Shown here: piece after piece, positions 10,640 through 21,964 of the stretch
How positions within the stretch are numbered: the first letter of the stretch is position 1
Layout of the letters: the number at the start of each line of letters is the position of its first letter
Source of the DNA: Ascaphus truei
Taxonomy: Eukaryota; Chordata; Amphibia; Anura; Ascaphidae
Direction of reading: 5' to 3'
Assembly (NCBI GenBank): GCA_036426205.1
Contig: CM071570.1
Location: 50,638,984 to 50,702,983, forward strand
Length of the DNA stretch: 64,000 nt
Translations under genes and position numbers: made by a program
The notes under the pieces: model-generated
Database searches by the model: none
Told to the model about the DNA's origin: nothing
The model's input: only the letters and a program-made list of their open reading frames with translations

Positions 10640-10960
10640 TGCCCGATTCAGACAAAGAAAGGGCCAACAACCGGTGAGTGAGTAAAAATAAGTTTATTTA
10701 AGTGCATAAAAATCAAACAGGGAAAAACACTTACGATACAGCTTGGGCAACAGCCCAGCTTCAGCCCGATCGTCCGATGGCGCTCCTCCGACCGGTGTAT
10801 CCCCCGTGATCGCGTCCGATGGCGGGACCGGAAGGGGAGGGCTTACCGGATGTCAGCAGGCTGGCTGGGTCCTTCAGGTAATGGGCTCCGGCAGGGAACT
10901 ACGCGTTTCGCAATGATGCTTCGTCAGGTTCCCCATTACCTGGATGACTGGTTCCTTTAG
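10640..10960 (-). repeat. PLE terminal repeat (pLTR) fragment
   Basis: The minus strand shows a hammerhead-like core (10894-10933), then about 150 bp of GC-rich leader and an AATAAA-type run (plus-strand TTTATTT near 10693). The same order, core then polyadenylation-like signal, is seen at the 3' ends of the coding PLEs in this window. No ORF adjoins it, so it is a solo end. Confidence 0.5.
10894..10933 (-). ncRNA. hammerhead-ribozyme-like motif, type I, minimal stem III
   Basis: Minus strand order: stem I strand GGGAAC, core CTGACGA, an extra A, helix II GCA-TCAT-TGC, GAAA, C-GC-G minimal stem III, TA cleavage triplet context (GTA), and GTTCCC pairing perfectly with GGGAAC over six base pairs. 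All invariant hammerhead bases are present. The extra A before helix II is not canonical. Hammerhead motifs in PLE terminal repeats are known; activity of this copy is inferred only. Confidence 0.7.
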
Positions 10961-11206
10961 GGCTTACTCTTGGCCCTATTTGTTTTCTTTTCCTGCTGTC
11001 TTATTCCCAGCAGGTTCCCCTCCCTTTCACAGTTCCCTCCTCCCCCTCCCTCCCCCCTTCTTGGACCTTGTCCGCCAGGGCCGATTCAAATATTGAGGCT
11101 TCCCAGGATGTGAGAACATGAGTCTCAGATAATTTCATAGAAATATGTAAGGACCACTCCAGTGGAAAAGGAGGAGTCTTAATATTTCATGTCAGTCAAT
11201 AACTAT

Positions 11207-14200
11207 GGCTAATTCCACTTCTATAAAAATTATATCACTAAATGTGAAGGGGCTTCAGACTAATAAGAAAAGAAGGCTGGCTCTTCAAAAACTTAAACAA
11301 TCTGGCGGTGATATACTGTAGTATTCCTCCAGGAGACACATTTTGGTGTTAACGACCACCTAACACATTAAGGAGTGTTTTTCCATTAGCATTTTATTCC
11401 TCATTCAGCAGCAAGAAGCGAAGGGTGGCAATTCTAATCCAACAGGGAATTCCCTTTAATGCAGAAAAAGTAGTCACTGACCCAGAGGGTAGATTTCTTG
11501 CAATCTATGGTTCACTTTCTGGCTCGGCAATTGCTCTAATCAATCTGTACTCGCCAAATGAGAACCAGATGGAATTTCTAAAATCAGTACTAGAATCGAT
11601 TGAACCCAGTTTTTTGTCCTCGATGATTGTATGGGGAGACCTGAATATGGTCTCTAATCCCGAAGTAGATAGATCCTCTACCACAGGTCAGACCCACACA
11701 GTTCATGTTCAAATAACAGGGAAAAAATTTAGGGGTATAATAAAACACTTTTTGCTGATGGATGTATGAAGGGCAAAACATCAGGGCCAGAAGGACTACA
11801 CATTCTATTCTTATCCTCACCAAACCTACTAACAAATAGACTATTTTCTAGTCACAAAAATTTTTTTTCAGGCCTCTTTAAATTCGGATATTGAACTTAT
11901 CACCTGGTCATATCATGCGCATATTGACCTAACCCTCACCCTTCCATTTGTAAAAACTAATTCCTTTCACTGGATATTAAATGATTCACTTCTGAATTAC
12001 ACGGAAATAGAGAACAAAATTAGGCGGGCCCTAAAAGAATATTTCAATCTCAAAAAAGGCTCAGTCTCATCTCCGGCGATGCTCTTTGAAGCCCATAAGG
12101 CTACAATCAGGGGTAACTTTATCTCCATCGCATCTTACAGAAAAAAGTCAAACTGAAAATATAAAGATAAAGTTACACATTTTGAACAACAACATAAAGC
12201 AAATCTGTCAAAAAAAAGTATTCAAAGCCTTGGGCGCAGCCAGCTCAGAGCTGAGACAGATACAACTAAAAGATGTTGAGAAGGCCCTGAAATGGAGCAA
12301 TCAACAATATTTTGACATGGGTAAAAAAGCGGATAAACTCTTAGCCAATAAACTAAGGGGGTGAGGTCACAAATAACAGCGATTAAGGATAAAAATCGCA
12401 ATATTATTTACAATGACAGGAGAATTGCACAAGACTTTACCAAATTGTATACAAAATTAAATAATTTAAATTCCTATAAGGGAGCTTCTCAGCTCTCAAA
12501 TTCAGAGGCAATTATGAGTTACTGACCGAAGAAGAAATTAAGACACTAAATGGTAAAATTACCCAGATTGAAATAGCAGAAGCGGTCAAAACACAGAAAA
12601 TATCCAATGCCCCAGGCCCTGATGGTTTTACTAATGTTTATTACAAAAGGTTCTTAACTATACTTTCCCCATATCTACTGGAGATGTATAATTCATTTAT
12701 GGATGGAAATCCAATCCCACCATCCATGTCGACTGCAAATTTAGCTATTATACATAAAGAGGGCCAAGATCCTATGTCATGTGGTAGCTATTGCCCAATC
12801 TCTTTGTTAAATAATTATCTGAAATTATATAGCAAAATCTTGGTGAATAGATTAAATCCTCTTGCCCAGATTGATACATATCAACCAAGTTTGATTTGTA
12901 TCCGGTAGACAAGCATCAGATAACCCCCGGAAAAAAAAAAATATATTGGACCATGTTAATCTTACTGGAATCAAAGCTAATCTGCTAAATCTGGACACAG
13001 AGAAGGTATTTGACAGAATAGATTGGGTATTTCTAGATAAAACACTACAGAAATTTGGATTTAAAGATTCTTTTCTAGAAGGAGTCGGAGTACTCTATCA
13101 AAATGCGAGAGCTCTAGGGAATAGCCTGGACCCGATTAAAATAAAAAATGGTACGAGACAGGGTTGCCTATTGTCCCCTCTTCTTTTTGCTCTACAGATT
13201 GAACCACTTGCTGCCAATATTAGAACAAATATTAATATACAAGGTATAGTAATGCTAAAAATATACTATAAAATGTCATTATTCGCTGATGATATTATTC
13301 TGATCTTAGCTAATCCCCAGACCTCTTTAACCAACCTTCAAAAAGTCTTATCAGACTTTGGGAAAATCTCAGGATATAATATTAATAGTGATAAATCTAG
13401 AGCTTTAAATTTGAATCTCCCAGACCAGGATATTAAATTGCTAAAACTGAATTTTAATTATACAGTAGATGGAGTTCCACACACATTAAATATCTGTGAG
13501 TAAATGTGACCAGGCACTACCACTCTCTATATCAGAGCAAATACCCACCCCTGTTTGATAAGATCAAATAGGATCTGGCAAAATGGGAAGGATTCTAGGT
13601 GTCATGGATTGGGAGAATAGTATCAGTTAAAATGAACATTCTCCCTAGATTACTATATTATTTTCAGACTCTCCCGGTCCGTATCCCTGGATCCGAATTG
13701 AAAAATCTACAAAATAGAATATTTCGTTTTATTTGGCAGGGCAAAAGACCCAGCAAGATCGGCTATGCTGACCTCAAAGATAAGAGGGGGTTTGGGTGTC
13801 CCATATATTACAAAATACTACCAGGCCATCCAATTACGGCAGATGGTAGTGTAGAATGCAGACCTAACCCAAAATTGTTGGTTGACCATAGAATTCCAAT
13901 ATGCTAGTATGCCTTCTCTGCTAATGTATCTTTGGGCCCCTGATAAGAGTGATATGCATGCAAAAATGTTTGGGCTGGGCACGATGAGATTCACTTGGGA
14001 GATCTTGACCAAATCCAAGGGCAAATTTAAACTTGTATCTCCCGCGTCACAACTCACCCCACTTTTTGATAATCCTAACTTCCCCCCAGGATGTGGCTAC
14101 AAACAATTTGACCAGTTTAAAGCAAAGGGTATTAGAGTAATTGATGATCTACTATATAACGTGAAATTTTCCAATTTCCAGGAGCTCCGAATCAGGTATG

Positions 14201-14504
14201 AGGCACCAGATTTCAACATGTTTAAATACCTCCAGATTAGACATTTTCTACAAAAAAGTTCCAGAAATTAGTATTCCCCTCTTTTACAAGTTTTGAGGTA
14301 TTGTGTAGGAGAGATAATTATCAAAAAGGTTTGATTACTAGAATATATGCGGGAATGGAGGTCTCGGTTGACTCGCCTTTTCATTACTATATGCTAAAAT
14401 GGGCGGCTGATTTAAACATTGAAATTAACAGATATAATTGGGAGGATATCTGGGAGTTCATTGTGAAAACCTCAATATGTACTACTATTAAAGAAAGGCT
14501 GTGT
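11207..14504 (+). pseudogene. L1-type non-LTR retrotransposon ORF2 (decayed)
   Basis: Encodes, with frameshifts and stops, an AP endonuclease then a reverse transcriptase. Endonuclease blocks: IKIISLNVKGLQTNKKRRLA (11224 on), INLYSPNENQ and MIVWGDLNMV (GDLN/GDFN motif, about 11625). RT blocks: ISNAPGPDGFTNVYYKRF (12600), GSYCPISLLN (12780), LNLDTEKVFDRIDW (12983, altered from LD..KAFD), NGTRQGCLLSPLLFAL (13148) and the catalytic LFADDIILI (13280, FADD). The C-terminal FRFIWQGKRP (13720) and LTPLFDNPNFPPG (14055) blocks follow. The plus-strand copy lacks a recognisable ORF1 and is cut off near 14504 by PLE-derived DNA. Confidence 0.85.
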
Positions 14505-14690
14505 CCTAGAGAGGACGGGCAGGCAGTGCACAGCTTGTGGAGTGTGAAACAAAAGAACACGACGGTGGCTGGATCACGGTATAGATAAAAATAGCTTCTT
14601 TATTTGGCTCTTACAAACAACTGTTCACATGATGCTGTGAGAGGTACTCTGACGCGTTTCGGGCCTCCTGCCTTTTGTCAAATATTTTTT
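14505..14690 (-). repeat. PLE terminal repeat inserted in the L1 3' end
   Basis: L1 coding similarity stops near KERLC and is replaced by a block containing, on the minus strand, a hammerhead-like core (14645-14681) followed by AATAAA-type sequence (plus TTTATTT at 14598). The orientation is opposite to the L1. Confidence 0.5.
14645..14681 (-). ncRNA. hammerhead-like core, U3/A8 variant
   Basis: Minus strand: TTGACAA core, extra A, helix II GGC...GCC around AGGAG, then CGAAAC, GCG and GTC. The expected stem I partner of AGAGTAC (GTACTCT) is found about 30 nt further upstream, displaced by a T-rich (minus A-rich) interruption, so stem I is broken. Confidence 0.45.
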
Positions 14691-14860
14691 TACTCTACTT
14701 TAGAGTACAGATCAATATATTATTAGGACAATATTTGGGGGGCATTTCTGACTTTGTATTGCTGCTGGTTTTTGCAATGTTAGTTTATAATGTGCCTATC
14801 ATTGTTTGGTATTTTTCTGCTTGATTGAAATAAAATGTTGGCGATTGATTTTTTTTCTTT
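14691..14860 (+). repeat. probable L1 3' UTR and tail
   Basis: T-rich 3' sequence with AATAAAATG (14829) following the interrupted L1 in the same orientation. Assignment rests on position and composition only. Confidence 0.35.
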
Positions 14861-14869
14861 TCTTTTTGG

Positions 14870-15690
14870 TAACTTAAATTTTATTGGATAGTACAGGCAT
14901 AATGTAAAACATACAATACATATAATACATTTTGTCGAGTAAAGGATAGGTATTTTAACAAGTGAGTCGATGGAGTGAGAGCACCCGGTTTTTCGGGCCC
15001 TACTCGACCGGGTGTTTCACAATAGACTGAGCAATCGATATTACAGTTTGATATATAGCTCTTAATAATAATAACATACTAACAATGTACCAAAAGAAGA
15101 CAGGGGAGAAAAAAAAAGGGGGGGGGGGGGGGAGGAGGAGGGGGGGGGGGGGGGGCTGGGGAGATGGTGAGGTACGGCTGGGGACACTCCTTTCCTCTCG
15201 GGGCACTCGATACTCGCGAACTATTTCCCCGTGTCTTAGTCCAATTCTCTATTGTTGACTCTGCTTAATTGCTGACTCGGGATCTTATTATATGGAGTAA
15301 GACATGCTGTTGCCTCCCAAGGAGAACACACCTACATCTATCATAGCCAGATTGTGTCCCTTTCAATCCCCGGGATATCTGTCTGTGCCAACCAAGGCGT
15401 CCAGACTTTTAGAAAATTGGTGCCAGTGTCGTTAACTAAACTCGTCGATTTTTGTTTTTAATTAATGATGTGTTGTGTTGGCTAATGCATTTAATGGTTG
15501 TTTCTGATATTGTTTAATGTATTTCTTTGAAGGTTACGGGTTTACTTAATTAATAGTTGTTTTATTAATGAATTGCCTTGATTCGTTACTGTTTTAATTC
15601 ATATCTGTTGTATTAATGAATTGCCTTGATTGGTTACTGGTTTAATTAATTGGAAAAATGAGGAGCAAACCTCAAAAAACCCGATGCTCT
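14870..15690. other. repeat-like DNA with a G-run, no gene
   Basis: Contains an A8-G16 and G-rich tract (15112-15165) with at least four runs of three or more Gs, able in principle to form a G-quadruplex. From 15470 there are imperfect direct repeats of TTAATGAATTGCCTTGATT. No coding signal. Confidence 0.45.
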
Positions 15691-15890
15691 GTCACTAGCA
15701 ATGATGTAATAAAAAAATATAAAAATATACTCTTTGATAAAGTCTCTGGGGAGACGAAACGCGCTAGAGCTGTACACTTTGTATGCTTTTTCATTCTTTC
15801 ATGAATAAATAAAATTTTTATTAATTTAGCGCTTGGTTGATTCCGACGATTCGGGGAGGCAGTGACCACCATTTCTATCCCCTTTTTTGC
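15690..15890 (+). repeat. PLE terminal repeat fragment
   Basis: A hammerhead-like core (15730-15769) is followed by AATAAATAAAA (15802) and a GCGCTTGGTTGATTCC tail. This is the same core-then-polyadenylation order as other pLTR fragments here. Confidence 0.5.
15730..15769 (+). ncRNA. hammerhead-like core, U3/A8 variant
   Basis: CTCT stem I, TTGATAA core, extra A, helix II GTCTC-TGGG-GAGAC (five perfect pairs), GAAA, CGCGCT, then AGAG pairing with CTCT. Position 16.1 is C rather than U, so stem III would be weaker than in the best copies. Confidence 0.5.
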
Positions 15891-15959
15891 TGGTTTAATT
15901 AATTCATAGCTGTTGTACAGTATTAATGAATTGCTTTGTTTGGTGTTTTGTACACTAAT

Positions 15960-16110
15960 GTGTTGAAATTAGGTGCCCATTGTGTGCTATAGTGGTTTAT
16001 CATGCCCATATTATTACAGTATATGGGTATGATGTACCACTATACTACACAATGGGTACAGGGTGGGTAGCGGGCCAGGGTGGGTTAACCCCTTAATTAC
16101 TGTAGCGGTT
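15960..16110. repeat. hairpin repeat, ATGCCCATAT family
   Basis: GTGGTTTATCATGCCCATAT and ATATGGGTATGATGTACCAC form a long imperfect hairpin, flanked by GTGCCCATTGTG and CACAATGGGTAC. It is followed by TTAACCCCTTAATTACTGTA, AGCGGTTA. The same arrangement recurs at 61830-62220. Confidence 0.6.
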
Positions 16111-16399
16111 ATTAGACATTAGATTGTATTTATTATGTATGTATAGTATGCTTTCTGGCAACGGAGGACAGAGGGACCTGCTGTATCCAGAGAAGGAAGC
16201 CCCTCATATTGCTGTGGTAAGTAGAACTGTATTTATTTACTTTATTTATGCTTGCTTATGTTGTGTTTAATAATGGGAAATAATCTATTATCCATATCTG
16301 GATAATAGTTATTTTGCCCATTACTGTACTGTATGTGTTTGGGTGGGGGGGGGAGGGGGGTATCTATTTATTTAAATGTCTGACATGTTTTTTTTTTTT

Positions 16400-16840
16400 A
16401 CATACAGGGTTGGTACCTTAGATCTGCGGGGACCTCTGGAGACCACCCGAGGACCCACGGATGCCCATGGGTCCCACCTGTGGACCTACGGGGGACACCT
16501 GCAGGGAAGAACCAGGGGCCCAAAGCTGTGGGGGCCAACCGGACCCACAAGAACCACTCGAGGGCCCCCAGGCCCCCGTGGGAACTACCCGATGGCCTCA
16601 GACACATGTGGGACTCACTAGGGGACCCCCAGACACCTGTGGGCCCACCTGTGGACCCCATTATTGGGACCATGGTGATCCGCGGGGACCACCTGGAAGC
16701 CCACAGCGCCTGGCAGGGACCACCCGGAGGCCTCCATATCCTGAGGTACTGGTGCACTGTGGGGTCTGCGGACACCTGCCGGGACCACCGGGGATTCCCG
16801 TCGGCCTGGGATATAAATCCTGTGTGTAAAATAATAAATC
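16400..16840. repeat. GC-rich degenerate GGACCACC repeat island
   Basis: Irregular iterations of GGACCCAC/GGGACCACC words over about 430 bp, with open frames in several phases on both strands (Gly/Pro-rich). The multiphase openness argues for repeat structure rather than protein selection. It lies in otherwise AT-rich DNA. Confidence 0.55.
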
Positions 16841-17014
16841 ATGTCTTTATGGGGGGGCATGGGGGGTGAGTGGGTTGTGTATTAGTGGGTGGGTAGTACA
16901 GTACTGTACATATTGTAATGTAATCTGCTACAGTACTGTGCCTTAACCCCTTCATTGCCTTAGCGGGCATTGTATGGCCGCTAAGGTAATGAAGATGCTT
17001 ACATTTTTATTTAT

Positions 17015-17215
17015 TGTATGTGTGAGCAGGGGGGTCTCCTGAAACTGAACAAAGTTTATGTCAGCGTCGGGGACCCCCTACTCCCCAAGATACAGGCCCA
17101 GGTATGCATGCCGGTATCCCTCTGCATTGTTTACAGAACATCCCACATAGATTTTAACATGGCGGAGATACCGGCACCCCATAATGGGGCCTGTAACTCG
17201 GGAAGTACTCCGATG
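17015..17215. repeat. GCAGGGGGTCTCC-family MITE copy
   Basis: GAGCAGGGGGGTCTCC, GGGGACCCCCTACTCC, GATACAGGCCC, then inverted GGAGATACCGGCACCCCATA and GGGGCCTGTAACTCGGG. The right arm is truncated compared with 8938-9180. Confidence 0.55.
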
Positions 17216-17799
17216 CGTTTAGTTAGTCCACCAGAAAACATTAGTGAGGATCACGGGGTATATACTGCAATTCCATTTCGTGATGTTTTATAAAAACTGC
17301 CGATGCAGCTGTATGCCAGTTTATGTTTCTTGATGAGTATTACTGCTTAACTCAATTTTACTGTGTCATCAGGACCTGGTTTCTCGGTCCCTGGTTTAAT
17401 TAGGCTTATGTAGGACCAGCTATTGTAGTTGTTTTGCTCTAGGGTTTTTTCATGAGACCGTCCGGTCATATTGATAAGGGGTTTATTGAACTGCAACCCT
17501 GCCTTTCACCATTATCACCCAGCATACAGTGTTTCCACTACAGCAAGGGATTCTGGGAAATTGCATGCAAATGAGCACACCGTGCCACCTTTGCCTGAAA
17601 AACCATTGTTACATGGAGCCAATATAAGCTAATGCTCGCTGTTAACACAGCTTTAAAGCACAGCATGGGAATCAGATGCAAAGCCAGAGAAACCATTCAC
17701 AGACATGTTTAAACCTTAATGGGTATCATCAGTGTGAAGTTGGTTGTACTGCAGGCTTTCCCCCACCATAACCTAAAATGTGATGACACACACTCTAAC

Positions 17800-18045
17800 A
17801 CTCTCACCCTCTCATTCTCACCCTCTCACCCTCTCACCCTCTCACCCTCTCACCCTCTCACCCTCTCACCCTCTCACCCTCTCACCCTCTCACCCTCTCA
17901 CCCTCTCTCACTCTTTCACTCTCTCTCAGACACGCTCTCTCACACACACTCTCTCTTACACACTCTCTCACACACACTTTATCTCTCTCTCTCACACACT
18001 CTCTCTCACAAACTCTCTCTCTCTCTCTCTCACTCTCTCGTATTT
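17800..18045. repeat. CTCTCACCCT and CTCTCACA microsatellites
   Basis: About ten units of CTCTCACCCT, then CTCTCACACA-type repeats. Open Ser/Leu/His frames over it are composition artefacts. Confidence 0.9.
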
Positions 18046-18279
18046 TAATTGGAGTGCAAGTGTGTACATGTGAAGCATAATTATAATTTTTTATTTGTTT
18101 CCAAAATACAACATATGAAGTTTAAAAATGGCTTTCAAATTACTATATTTACACATATTGTCATGACATTTGGTCGGTAACACACTCCATGTCTGCTTAA
18201 GCTGTATTGACAATTAGCATTACACAGACAATTACTGTACAGGAGCTGTATGTAGTATTAATTCTGAATATACCTATAA

Positions 18280-19185
18280 GGAATCTGGTGTCTCAGCGCC
18301 GTCAGCGCGACCAGTGCTCACCCCCCGTCGGTACTCAGGCGTCCATGAGCCTGCAGCGCAATTTCCACATACCTCCGTTGTCTGCCACTGACACTCAAGC
18401 TCCTCGCCATCACAGGATTGCACCAACCGAAGAGGTGCCTGTTGAACCGCAGCCTCTCCATGTGTCTCCGGCTCCGTGCTCTATGTGCACACGTGTGTCT
18501 GTCACTGATCCCATGCGCATACACGCTTCAGTCACCGAATCCACGCACACACGCAGGCCAGCCCCAGACGTTATGCGCATGCATTCCCAGTTTACAGAGC
18601 ACACGCCTAACAGAGCACTTTTAACCACTGCTCCTGCAGTGAGGCGTCGCCCCCAAGCTTCACACAGTTCCATGCAAATCAATGACTACACTCAGCTGGG
18701 CTGTAACACCTCCCTCCTATCAGGGAGGACTCCTTGCAGTCCTCCAGGCCTGCCCCCTTTTCCCATTAGCCTGCCCAGCCTTATTACTGTATGCCTGTGC
18801 TTCCCATCACTCGTCGATCGACATAGTTCTGTATGGAAGCATTTGAATACACTCTCAGTGACTCCTTAGGTATTGACGTGGATTGGACGACAACCCCCTC
18901 TGGCTCTCGACTTCGGCTCTACTTGGATTTGTGATTTCTGGCATCCCTGGCACACGGCTTATACCTTCGACCTTCCGCAACTCTACAATACCTGACCTTG
19001 GCAACGGCAATAACTACTCCTCCTCTACTACCGATACCGGCAAGTATTGTCTTCCTTACTATACCTGGCCTGGCAACACTAACACCACACTCCGGACGCG
19101 CTCCCTTTGCTGCAGGTGCGTGTATCCTACGTCCCACCTCAGCACAGGGGATGGGTCTGATCTGCGGGCAGCACCGGCGTAACAA
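18280..19185. repeat. dispersed repeat of LTR or SINE-like composition
   Basis: CpG- and CGC-rich head, then a C/T- and CTGGC-rich body ending GCAGCACCGGCGTAACAA. The style is like promoter-bearing ends of amphibian retroelements. The flanking words GTATTAATTCTGAAT (before, 18255) and again at 19225 suggest a duplicated target or a flanking tandem copy. Family not identified. Open frames on both strands carry no motif. Confidence 0.35.
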
Positions 19186-19300
19186 TACCCCAATTTTGGA
19201 GATACTAATTGTACATACTTGTGGTATTAATTCTGAATGTACCCCAAATTTGGAGATACTAATTGTACATACTTGTGCACTACATCCTTTGTCTTTTGCT
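19186..19300. repeat. tandem duplication, about 59-bp unit
   Basis: GGAGATACTAATTGTACATA followed by CTTGTG occurs twice about 59 bp apart (19198 and 19251), separated by GTATTAATTCTGAAT. Confidence 0.65.
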
Positions 19301-19639
19301 CTGCCCCTTACATGCAGTGTATGTAATATAATGTTAGTGTATTTGTTCAATAACAGAAGTAGACAAAAAACGTAGTGAACGTTTGGACAGCCATTACTGC
19401 ACTTGTGTGTCAAATGCAAATTTGAAGAACATGTACTCCCTGTCACTATATGTATGAAAGGACATTTTTTGAGCCCAGATTTTGAATTAGACCAAAAATC
19501 TTTGTTTCTAAAAAATGTTTGATGTGTATGTTTTAGCTAATAACAATAACAAACCAAATGAAGTCAATTTTTTAAAATTCATTTTGACTCAGTAAACTTT
19601 GCGACCTAGTCAATGGGCATGCGCTTCATGCGTCTTGGG

Positions 19640-20420
19640 TACGTCGTCTACCTATTGGATGTACAATTGCTGTTTCGGGTTCTGTTGGTGGTGGAATGAT
19701 GATCGGAGGCTGTGCCAATGGTGCTTGAGCCACTGCAGTGATGACAGGTGTCTGTGCCAATGGTGCTTGAGCCACTGGAGGGATGACAGGTGTCTATGCC
19801 AATGGTGCTTGAGCCACTGGAATGATGACAGAAGGTTGTTGTGGCAAGGGTGCTGCATAAACTTTTACAATTGCCTCCATAAGGTGTGCTTATTTAAAGT
19901 TCCATGTTGGCGAAACTGGACACCAGTATTTTTTTACTCATTTTCTCTTCTGTCCTCTCAATGTTGTTGTTATTTCAGGTATCTGTGCAATAACATTTAC
20001 TACTGGTGGAGACGCTTCCCTTCCTGTTTGCGAAGATGCTTCACTTCCTGTTTGCGGAGAAGCTTCAATTAGTGTTGGCTGAGACAACTCAATAACTGTT
20101 TGTGGAGACAAATCTATTATTGTTTGCGGAGACGCTTCAATGACTGTTGGCGCAAAATGTGCAATTACTGGCTGCGGTGAATGTATAATAGATGTCTCCG
20201 GAGAAAAAACTGCACATCTACAGAACCTACATACTGTATGAGGAGCCGGGATAGCGTCTTGCAGACACGAGTGTGGAGGCACGAAGCTCATATTGTTTAA
20301 TTAAGCTTCGAGCTATCGATTGCATCGAGCTATTATGTTTTTTAAACTCGTCACTATTCATGATGAACATTTCTTTGATATTTTTTATTTCGATTAGCAT
20401 TTGGTTATGAACCCCCATCA
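19640..20420 (-). pseudogene. Harbinger Myb/SANT-like protein, C-terminal exon (broken)
   Basis: Minus strand starts LMGVHNQMLIEIKNIKEMFI, an amphipathic segment typical of the C-terminal half of Harbinger-associated Myb-like proteins. After a frame change it continues through eight or so iterations of an xIExSPQT unit (VIEASPQTIIDLSPQTVIEL and on) and, further on in another frame, three iterations of a 16-residue VAQAPLAQTPVIPP unit (48-bp repeats, 19706-19860), ending IGRRRTQDA. The coding is in at least three frames, so it is not functional as read. It goes with the exon at 21530-21910. Confidence 0.5.
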
Positions 20421-21529
20421 ATTGTTCATGACAATAATAATTGACATTGCAACAAACGCTCTCCTGATTGCTCTATTGAAACCAATTGCTACTGGTGGGC
20501 ACGATCAAGATGGTCACAAGCAGGTTGGACATGGCTTAATCCTGGACTCTCCTGATCCGTAATGAATGACAAACCCCGTGAATCAGACAATCCCGTTCTG
20601 CTTATAGAAGATGTTATATCTCTTGTTAACAAATGAGGAAAACATTAATTGATTCTCACTGAAAAAGTACCGGTTACATAGTTCCTTGTTACAATGCATG
20701 CTGATTTAATTGTCACTAACATCTCAAATTATGACGCCAGACTCATCATTAATTACATGGCTGCTGGACAATTGTGCATGACTAATTTGAGTCCCTTGAA
20801 ATGGTACCTATTGAGTCTGACATGCAGCAGACCAAGATCATTACTTGGGATATCACATAAATATTCCATTATTTGTCACATCAACAACACAATTTATTGG
20901 TGACTGCAACATCAGAGGTCTAATTTTTTTTTATACAAACTCTGTCGATGTAAGACACATCTGCAACTGTCCCATGGTCATATGAATGTCTAGTTGTGGC
21001 ATAGAAGTGCCACACAATATTCGTATAAATTGATGGCCTCACATTCAATTAATGGGGATGACACATGTGATGCAGAGGCTGCCGCCTTGGAGCCGACCTG
21101 GGATGCAGGGGCTGCCACCTGTGAGCCAACCTGTGATGCATTGGCCTCTATGTAGAGTTTACAAAAGACTGTTGTTAATTAGGGAAAGTATGTAAACATA
21201 ACATTATCTGTAATCTGAGTACATAAGACTATAGAATTCATTAGACTCTTTGTATATGTAAGCGTTTAACTGATCAGCAGCAGCTGTTTCTGCTACATAT
21301 CAATATTTGTTGTATTTAACATATGACCTATTAATAAATAGTATGTTAATACTACTACATACTATGTGAATGCAGATATGTATGAAGGGGTATGTAATAG
21401 TGTTTATGTAGACTCACATAATAAACTGCATGTAAGAAGTAGTATTCTGCTCGCGTCAATTAACTCATGAGATCCTAACAGAATACTAATTATTGACCAG
21501 TCATGATAGTGTATTTTTATAATTTAAGT
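20421..21529. other. probable intron or spacer of the Myb-like gene
   Basis: AT-rich DNA. At 21066-21150 two imperfect 36-bp repeats (GATGCAGAGGCTGCC, GATGCAGGGGCTGCC) occur, perhaps from an old Ala/Glu-rich exon. No splice sites could be assigned with confidence. Confidence 0.35.
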
Positions 21530-21910
21530 AAATGTCAAGTGAAAAAAACTCATGTTAAAGTACTGGCCTGGGGGAAACGGGTGATCGTTCACACCGATAT
21601 CCCTATCCCCACCCAATCCTTCAACCAAGACATGCGTGAATCTTGCATTCAGCAGCTCTTCCAATGGAGTCAAACTTAGATGGGGGGCAGGAGTTCCTCC
21701 TCCAGTGCCTGAAGCATGTAAATGTCGTCTTTGCAATTTCGCCTTCAATTTTCGTTTACTATTATCAAATCTTTTGCGGCAGTTGTCATGAGTTCTGACT
21801 TGATTTCCACAGGCAGACACAGACTGTGTAATCTCCTCCCACAAATCCTTTTTCACTTTGTACACTGTATGTTGTCTTGCCTTTATAATACAACCAACAA
21901 ATGTGTTCAT
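21530..21910 (-). pseudogene. Harbinger Myb/SANT-like DNA-binding exon
   Basis: Minus strand reads QHTVYKVKKDLWEEITQSVS, ACGNQVRTHDNCRKRFDNSK, RKLKAKL, then HASGTGGGTP and LTPLEELL and a Gly-rich tail. The block 'K.LW..I...V.ACG...R....C.KRW.DSKRK.K.KL' followed by 'ASGTGGG' is characteristic of the Myb/SANT-like partner encoded by PIF/Harbinger transposons, which brings the transposase to DNA and the nucleus. The N-terminal helix with its first tryptophan is missing upstream. The exon itself is open over about 120 codons. Together with the transposase exon at 5667-6060 it shows Harbinger activity in the lineage, but the two are too far apart to be one element. Confidence 0.7.
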
Positions 21911-21964
21911 GTACAGAAAATATATTTTATAATAAAATAAAATGTAGAAGAAATGTGTCAACAT

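Noticed and set aside
16376..16869. Several Gly/Pro-rich frames on both strands, collagen-like at first sight
   Set aside because: No Gly-X-Y regularity; openness in many frames points to repeat composition.
17719..18073. Two overlapping Ser/Leu/His-rich open frames
   Set aside because: They are phase-shifted readings of the CTCTCACCCT microsatellite.
18207..18869. 220-codon frame
   Set aside because: It lies in a dispersed CpG-rich repeat, has frames open in antisense too, and shows no domain.
5667..21910. One single Harbinger element spanning transposase exon and Myb-like exons
   Set aside because: The parts lie 14 kb apart with LINE, PLE and forkhead sequence between, and no shared TIRs were found.
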